A stretch of 13,323 nt of DNA from Burkholderiales bacterium. Lineage in GTDB: Bacteria; Pseudomonadota; Gammaproteobacteria; Burkholderiales; SG8-39. Of the stretch, positions 8,048 through 13,323 are shown piece after piece. Each line of letters starts with the position of its first letter. Positions within the stretch are counted from its first letter, which is position 1. Under the pieces are notes generated by a model. The model was not told the DNA's origin. It searched no databases and saw nothing but the letters and a program-made list of their open reading frames with translations. A program made the translations under genes and the position numbers. The stretch covers positions 1 through 13,323 of the forward strand of contig JAENXP010000014.1 in NCBI GenBank assembly GCA_016649475.1. The letters run 5' to 3'.

Positions 8048-8209
8048 ACTGCCGGCGCGCCGCGCTTGCGACTTGCGCATAAGCGGGCAAGGCATGATCG
8101 AAAATCGCCGCGCCGCCGCACGGGAAGGTTCCGCCATCGTGCGTACGCCGTCGCCGCAGCGGGGACGGGACGCGAAAAGGATGCGGCCTCGGCCACCGGC
8201 GCGCGCGGC

Positions 8210-8238
8210 TTTACAAACAGCCGAATTAGTGTTTTGAT
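8210..8238 (+). promoter_or_regulatory. Candidate sigma-70 promoter for acs
   Basis: TTTACA (8210-8215, 5 of 6 to TTGACA) is followed after 17 bp by TTTGAT (8233-8238, 4 of 6 to TATAAT). It would start transcription near 8245 and give a leader of about 130 nt that includes the tandem repeat at 8255-8275. An alternative -10 is CATAAT at 8285-8290, without a good -35, which might use an activator bound at the tandem repeat. Confidence 0.35.
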
Positions 8239-8254
8239 TTGCGTGCTGCGGCCC

Positions 8255-8275
8255 TGGCGTAAGGATGGCGTAAGG
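8255..8275 (+). repeat. Tandem direct repeat with 11-bp pitch upstream of acs
   Basis: Two exact copies of tggcgtaagg (8255-8264 and 8266-8275) are separated by 1 bp, so they recur on the same face of the helix about one turn apart. The second copy ends 9 bp before a CATAAT -10-like element. This is the arrangement of a pair of activator half-sites. The binding protein is not identifiable from sequence. Confidence 0.5.
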
Positions 8276-8376
8276 CTGATTTTCCATAATCACGATCGTC
8301 GCCACGGATGCCACCGCGACTCGCCGCGATCCAATCCTGGTTTATCAAGCAAAAGCATAGAGAGGAGACCGTAGTC

Positions 8377-10350
<1,974 letters not shown>

Positions 10351-10394
10351 GCGCTTTCTTCGTCGCTGTCCCTTGCCGGCAGGCTTGTTTCTCC

Positions 10395-10423
10395 TTGCCT
10401 CGCAAGGGCTTATCGCGTAAGCT
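10395..10423 (+). promoter_or_regulatory. Weak promoter candidate for tRNA-Ser
   Basis: TTGCCT (10395-10400) and TAAGCT (10418-10423) are spaced by 17 bp and followed by a GC-rich stretch, as often seen before stable-RNA genes. The -10 match is only 3 of 6. A 6-bp stem (ccttgc/gcaagg, 10393-10407) overlaps the -35, so these bases might instead form part of an acs transcript-end hairpin. Confidence 0.25.
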
Positions 10424-10446
10424 GCGCACCTCCCAGAAATGCAGCA

Positions 10447-10538
10447 GGAGAGGTGGCCGAGCGGTTGAAGGCGCACGCCTGGAAAGCGTGTATACGGGTT
10501 AAACCGTATCGCGGGTTCGAATCCCGCTCTCTCCGCCA
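10447..10538 (+). tRNA. tRNA-Ser (anticodon GGA)
   Basis: A 92-nt class II tRNA including an encoded CCA end. The acceptor stem GGAGAGG pairs with TCTCTCC (one G-U). The anticodon stem cacgc/gcgtg encloses loop CTGGAAA with anticodon GGA at 10481-10483, reading UCC and UCU. The long variable arm (tacggg...) typical of serine tRNAs and the T arm gcggg-TTCGAAT-cccgc are both present. It lies between acs and the haem-sensor gene. No duplicate of its 3' end, which would mark an integration site, was seen downstream in the window. Confidence 0.97.
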
Positions 10539-10672
10539 GGTAACTCCCGTGCCGGTCCTGTTTATTTGGCGGAACGGGTGGGCGCTTCGAGAACCCGCTT
10601 CGGGTTGGACCAGCGGCGCCCGCAGGACGCCGTTGAATCGGGCACGGGCCGCGACAGGCAGTCGCAGTTGGG

Positions 10673-10687
10673 CAACATCGGATGTTG
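10673..10687. promoter_or_regulatory. 15-bp palindrome before the haem-sensor gene
   Basis: caacatcggatgttg is a perfect palindrome (7-bp arms around one base). It ends 11 nt before the ATG of the sensor gene and directly abuts its purine-rich ribosome-binding region (gagaggcggg). It could be an operator for a repressor or a translation-limiting stem. A second small stem, aacccg/cgggtt, lies at 10592-10606. No clear sigma-70 promoter is seen between the tRNA and this gene. Confidence 0.4.
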
Positions 10688-10698
10688 AGAGGCGGGAT

Positions 10699-11577
10699 AT
10701 GGGGATCCGTTTAAAATTCAATCTCGTCCTGGTGGCGGTGGGTGCAACTGGCGTCGGGCTGTTTGCGCTTATTTCCGGACCGTATCTCAGGGAACAGGCG
10801 AGAGAAGAGGTTCTCGTGCGCTCGCGCATTATGATGGCAAGCGCGGCAGGAATCCGCAATTACACCTCCGAGGAGATCGCACCGCTTCTCAGCGAGACGA
10901 ATAAGGGGAAATTCCACCCCCAGGCGGTCTCTTCGTACGCGGCCATGAAAAATTTTTCCGTGCTGCACGCGGAATTTCCGAACTACAGTTACCGCGAAGC
11001 CGCGCTCAATCCGACCAACCCCGCGGATCGGGCCACGGAGTCGGAAGTCGATATCATCAGCGATTTCAGGGCCAGTCCCGCCAAGCAGGAACTGGTCTCC
11101 GAACGAGAGACGCATTTGGGACGAGTTCTGTACCTGTCGCGCCCCCTCGTTGCCACGGAGAACTGCCTGATATGCCACGACGTCCCCGATCGGGCTCCCC
11201 CGGACATGGTCACCAAGTACGGAAGGCAGAATGGCTTCGGCTGGAAGCTCAACGAGGTCATAGGAGCCCAGATTGTCTCCGTCCCGATGGCGGTGCCTCT
11301 GGCGAATGCAGCCAGCAGTCTTAATCTGTTCCTGCTTCAGCTGGGCGCGGTGTTCGCCCTTCTCATGGTTCTCATCAACCTGCTGCTCAGATCTTCGATC
11401 ATCCAGCCGATCCTTCAAATGGCACGAGTCGCAGGCGACGTGAGCATGGGAAAACCAAACGTCGAGGAATACGTGAAAAGCGGATCGGACGAGGTGGCGA
11501 GTCTGTCCGCTTCGCTCAATCGAATGAAGCGCAGCCTGGATGAAGCCATGAAGCTTCTCAACGCGAAGCAGAAGTGA
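10699..11577 (+). CDS. Membrane haem sensor: Tll0287-like (DUF3365) domain plus HAMP
   Basis: A 292-residue inner-membrane protein. The first transmembrane segment (about 7-27) is followed by a periplasmic region of about 175 residues resembling the Tll0287-like/DUF3365 sensor family. Within it is a c-type haem attachment motif, CLICH (Cys156, Cys159, His160). A second transmembrane segment (about 208-230) leads into a HAMP linker (about 231-285, with PILQMARVAGDVSMGKP and SDEVASLSASLNRMKRSL). The protein then stops, with no kinase, cyclase or chemotaxis output domain. In relatives such sensor-HAMP modules pass a redox or ligand signal to an attached output. Here the obvious candidate is the TIR protein encoded 7 nt downstream. 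The start at 10699 is preferred because it opens with a membrane segment and has a purine-rich site upstream; the frame extended upstream would run through the tRNA. The ligand is unknown. Confidence 0.85.
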   Translation: MGIRLKFNLVLVAVGATGVGLFALISGPYLREQAREEVLVRSRIMMASAAGIRNYTSEEIAPLLSETNKGKFHPQAVSSYAAMKNFSVLHAEFPNYSYREAALNPTNPADRATESEVDIISDFRASPAKQELVSERETHLGRVLYLSRPLVATENCLICHDVPDRAPPDMVTKYGRQNGFGWKLNEVIGAQIVSVPMAVPLANAASSLNLFLLQLGAVFALLMVLINLLLRSSIIQPILQMARVAGDVSMGKPNVEEYVKSGSDEVASLSASLNRMKRSLDEAMKLLNAKQK

Positions 11578-11584
11578 AACTGTC

Positions 11585-12475
11585 CTGAAGAAATACTTCT
11601 TTAGCTATTCGCGCAGTGACCAGGCGTTTGCGCTGCGTTTCGCGCACGATCTGAAGGCGCTGGGCGTCGATGCCTGGATCGACCAGCTCGATATCGCCGT
11701 CGGGCAGAACTGGGATCGGGCGATCGAGGCCGCCATTCGCAGCTGCGAGGGCTTCATAGTCATCCTCTCGCCCCGTTCCGTCACCTCCGAGAACGTTGCC
11801 GACGAAGTGAGCGTGGCGTGCGAGGGCGCCAAGCAAATTATTCCTGTCCTGTACGAGAAATGCGTAGTGCCGATGCGGCTGGCCCGTCTGCAATATATCG
11901 ACTCGACATCCGACTACCAGGGGGCGTTGCAACGCTGCGCCAGTTGCATTTTGGGTACGCACCTTGGCGCGCGTGTTCCGATCCCGGGCCAAACGGTCGC
12001 CGATGCTGTCCCCCAGGCTGCCGGCGCGCAGGAAGGATGGCGCGCGCAGGTTCTTGATGAGGCCGAGCAGAAGCTTGTGGCGTTTGTAGGGCCGGTTGCC
12101 GGATTATTGGTGCGGAAGGTTGCGCTTGGTGCGCACAGCGAGGAGGAGTTTTACCGGCAACTGGCCGTAGCCATCCCCCGCGAAGAGGAGCGCCTGACAT
12201 TCCTCAAGAGCGTGAATGCCGCGTCGGCCGTGCAGCAGCCGGCTTCCTCTTCCGCCAGCAGCTCGGCTCCGGCGATTTTGGGTACGCTGTCTCCGGATTT
12301 GATCGACAAGTTGTGCCAGGTCCTGACCGTCTATCTTGGTCCGATCGCCCGGCACGTCCTCATCAGCGAAGCCAGCGAGGTGAACAGCCGCGACGATCTT
12401 TATCAGCGTCTGGGTGCTCGCGTTTCGAGCGACAGCGAGCGGGCAGAATTACTCCGGAAGTTTCGGTCGCTCTAG
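11585..12475 (+). CDS. TIR-domain protein with duplicated C-terminal module (CTG start or +1 fusion)
   Basis: The frame encodes KKYFFSYSRSDQAFALRFAH directly after a CTG at 11585, giving about 296 residues. Residues 3-122 form a TIR domain: the FSYSRSD strand, WIDQLDIAVGQNWDRAI (Trp43 in the conserved G-x-x-W), a FIVILSPRSVTSENVADE segment whose Glu74 sits where TIR NAD-cleaving enzymes carry the catalytic glutamate, then IIPVLYEKC. The tail holds two related modules (about 157-210 and 238-293), each with a GP(V/I)A helix, an (F/Y)Y-x-x-L segment and an acidic ER segment. They are joined by an Ser/Ala-rich linker (214-230). No ATG, GTG or TTG occurs in frame before the GTG at 11807, which would delete Glu74 and the first half of the TIR domain. 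So either CTG is the start, coupled to the sensor stop at 11577, or the genes are joined by a +1 shift within 11552-11577. TIR proteins cleave NAD or bind other TIR domains; which applies here is unproven. Confidence 0.8.
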   Translation: MKKYFFSYSRSDQAFALRFAHDLKALGVDAWIDQLDIAVGQNWDRAIEAAIRSCEGFIVILSPRSVTSENVADEVSVACEGAKQIIPVLYEKCVVPMRLARLQYIDSTSDYQGALQRCASCILGTHLGARVPIPGQTVADAVPQAAGAQEGWRAQVLDEAEQKLVAFVGPVAGLLVRKVALGAHSEEEFYRQLAVAIPREEERLTFLKSVNAASAVQQPASSSASSSAPAILGTLSPDLIDKLCQVLTVYLGPIARHVLISEASEVNSRDDLYQRLGARVSSDSERAELLRKFRSL

Positions 12476-12618
12476 GGCGGTCGCGATCGAGGGGCGCGAA
12501 ATCCATCCGCAACTTCAACGTGCCCACCGGACGCGTGCCGGGATTTTGAGCCCCGGTGGCTCCGCGGCCTTGCGCCCCATCAGCCTTATATCGACTACGG
12601 GCACGTGCCGCGCGCCAG

Positions 12619-13323
12619 ATGAATGACGCGCGAAAGGGTCGTCTGAACCGCGCCTGGCAGCGGCTTGCGCCCTGGCCCGATGCACTGCGCGAGCGCCTGT
12701 TTGCATCTCTCAGCCGGCGAGCGTACTACGGCTGGACCATACTCGGGGTCGCTGGCCTGGGCATTTTCGCCAGCGGCCCGGGACAGTCGCACACCTTCAG
12801 CGTGTTCGTCGGACCGATCAGCCGCGACCTCGGATTATCGAGCAGCGCGATCGCCACGGCCTACGGCTTGGCCACGCTGGTCGCGGCCTTCTGCCTGCCG
12901 GCCATGGGGCGCCTGGTCGATCGCCATGGTCCGCGCCGCATGGCGATAGTCGTGATCGCGCTGCTTGGTCTCGCCTGCATTTTGTTTGGCGCTGCGTCGG
13001 GGATGGTCACTCTGGCCCTGGGTTTTGCCGCGCTGCGCTTTTTCGGACAGGGATCAGTGATGATGAACTGCGAGAACCTGGTCGCGCAGTGGTTCAGCCG
13101 CAAACGCGGATTCGCCCTGAGTCTGATGGCGCTGGGCTTCGGCGCGTCGATGGCGGTGCATCCGCCGCTGGGACAGTACCTCGTCGCGCAATACGGCTGG
13201 CGCACGGCCTGGGTGGTGCTGGGGCTGCTGACCTGGCTGATCATGCTGCCGCCCCTGCTGCTGCTGGTGTACGACAAGCCGGAGGACCGCGGCCTGCATC
13301 CCGATGGCGAGGGCGACGAGCAG
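12619..13323 (+). CDS. MFS transporter (3' end outside window)
   Basis: The first 235 codons of a major facilitator superfamily permease, open to the right edge. After a charged leader of about 35 residues come transmembrane segments starting at YYGWTILGVAGLGIFASG. The loop 2-3 signature GRLVDRHGPRRM and helices through about TM6 follow, ending in a cytoplasmic-type loop DKPEDRGLHPDGEGDEQ. The overall pattern (FSVFVGPISRDLGLSSSAIATAYG) resembles the monocarboxylate and oxalate/formate antiporter branch, but the substrate is not determinable. The ATG at 12619 has no strong ribosome-binding site; start choice moderate. It follows the TIR gene by 143 bp with a modest inverted pair ccaccgg/ccggtgg (12524-12559) between them, so it is probably a separate unit. 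Confidence 0.85.
   Translation, partial: MNDARKGRLNRAWQRLAPWPDALRERLFASLSRRAYYGWTILGVAGLGIFASGPGQSHTFSVFVGPISRDLGLSSSAIATAYGLATLVAAFCLPAMGRLVDRHGPRRMAIVVIALLGLACILFGAASGMVTLALGFAALRFFGQGSVMMNCENLVAQWFSRKRGFALSLMALGFGASMAVHPPLGQYLVAQYGWRTAWVVLGLLTWLIMLPPLLLLVYDKPEDRGLHPDGEGDEQ

Larger units (their letters stand above)
7907..8376. other. Divergent control region between fumarase and acs, no gene
   Basis: This 470-bp stretch has no convincing gene; the short frames here lack family resemblance and ribosome-binding sites. It holds, left to right, a short palindrome (ctggatcg/cgatccag, 7961-7978) in the fumarase leader and a weak minus-strand -10 (TAACAT, plus-strand 7988-7993). Next come an FNR/Anr-like box at 8034-8047 and a GC-rich stretch. 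It ends with a promoter-like pair at 8210-8238, a tandem 10-bp repeat at 8255-8275, a CATAAT element at 8285-8290 and the acs ribosome-binding site AGGAG at 8363-8367. Confidence 0.7.

Noticed and set aside
7988..8374. 128-codon plus-strand frame in the fumarase-acs spacer
   Set aside because: Arg/Pro-rich, without family features, and it overlaps promoter-like elements and the acs ribosome site.
10453..10698. N-terminal extension of the haem-sensor frame
   Set aside because: It would run through the tRNA-Ser gene; the membrane segment and ribosome site support the start at 10699.
11807..12475. Shorter TIR-gene call starting at GTG 11807
   Set aside because: It would cut the TIR domain just after the presumed catalytic Glu, although the upstream in-frame sequence clearly encodes the rest of the domain.
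10539..12618. Direct repeat of the tRNA-Ser 3' end marking an integrated element
   Set aside because: No matching copy was found by eye downstream within the window.

Overview
The window looks like chromosomal DNA from a betaproteobacterium. The evidence is high GC content, a fused class I fumarase whose N-terminus (MTAIKQEDLIQSVADALQ) is of the betaproteobacterial type, a typical proteobacterial AceK, and Acs. Genus-level placement is not possible from the sequence alone. There is no integrase, transposase, plasmid gene or CRISPR array.

Layout. (1) Positions 2-2407, + strand: the 3' part of a transglutaminase-like protein, followed by aceK (isocitrate dehydrogenase kinase/phosphatase). (2) A short palindrome at 2418-2439 separates aceK from convergent minus-strand genes. 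Read in their own direction, these are an EamA-family exporter, a histidine phosphatase (6 nt gap) and an EF-G paralogue. (3) A 229-bp spacer at 6151-6379 carries two inverted repeats, one with 21-bp arms. Upstream of it on the minus strand is class I fumarase. (4) A 470-bp divergent control region (7907-8376) lies between fumarase and acs. It has an FNR/Anr-like box, a tandem 10-bp repeat with 11-bp pitch and a candidate promoter. (5) acs (8377-10350) is followed by tRNA-Ser(GGA). (6) A two-gene unit follows: a membrane-anchored Tll0287-like c-type haem sensor with a HAMP domain but no output domain, then a TIR-domain protein with a duplicated C-terminal module. (7) The 5' part of an MFS transporter runs off the right edge.

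How the genes fit together. AceK, fumarase and Acs all serve acetate and TCA/glyoxylate metabolism. Acs makes acetyl-CoA, AceK sets isocitrate flow between the TCA cycle and the glyoxylate bypass, and fumarase works in the cycle. The bypass enzymes themselves (aceA, aceB) are not in the window. The EamA, histidine phosphatase and EF-G-like genes look like an unrelated housekeeping group.

The least ordinary part is the haem-sensor/HAMP and TIR pair at 10699-12475. The TIR domain is easily missed: its reading frame has no ATG, GTG or TTG before position 11807, so a standard gene call would cut off nearly half of the TIR domain, including the presumed catalytic glutamate. The intact frame begins 7 nt after the sensor stop, at a CTG codon (11585), or is joined to the sensor by a +1 shift. 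The pair suggests a sensor-effector system in which a haem input across the membrane might control a TIR (possibly NAD-cleaving) effector. That functional link is inference.
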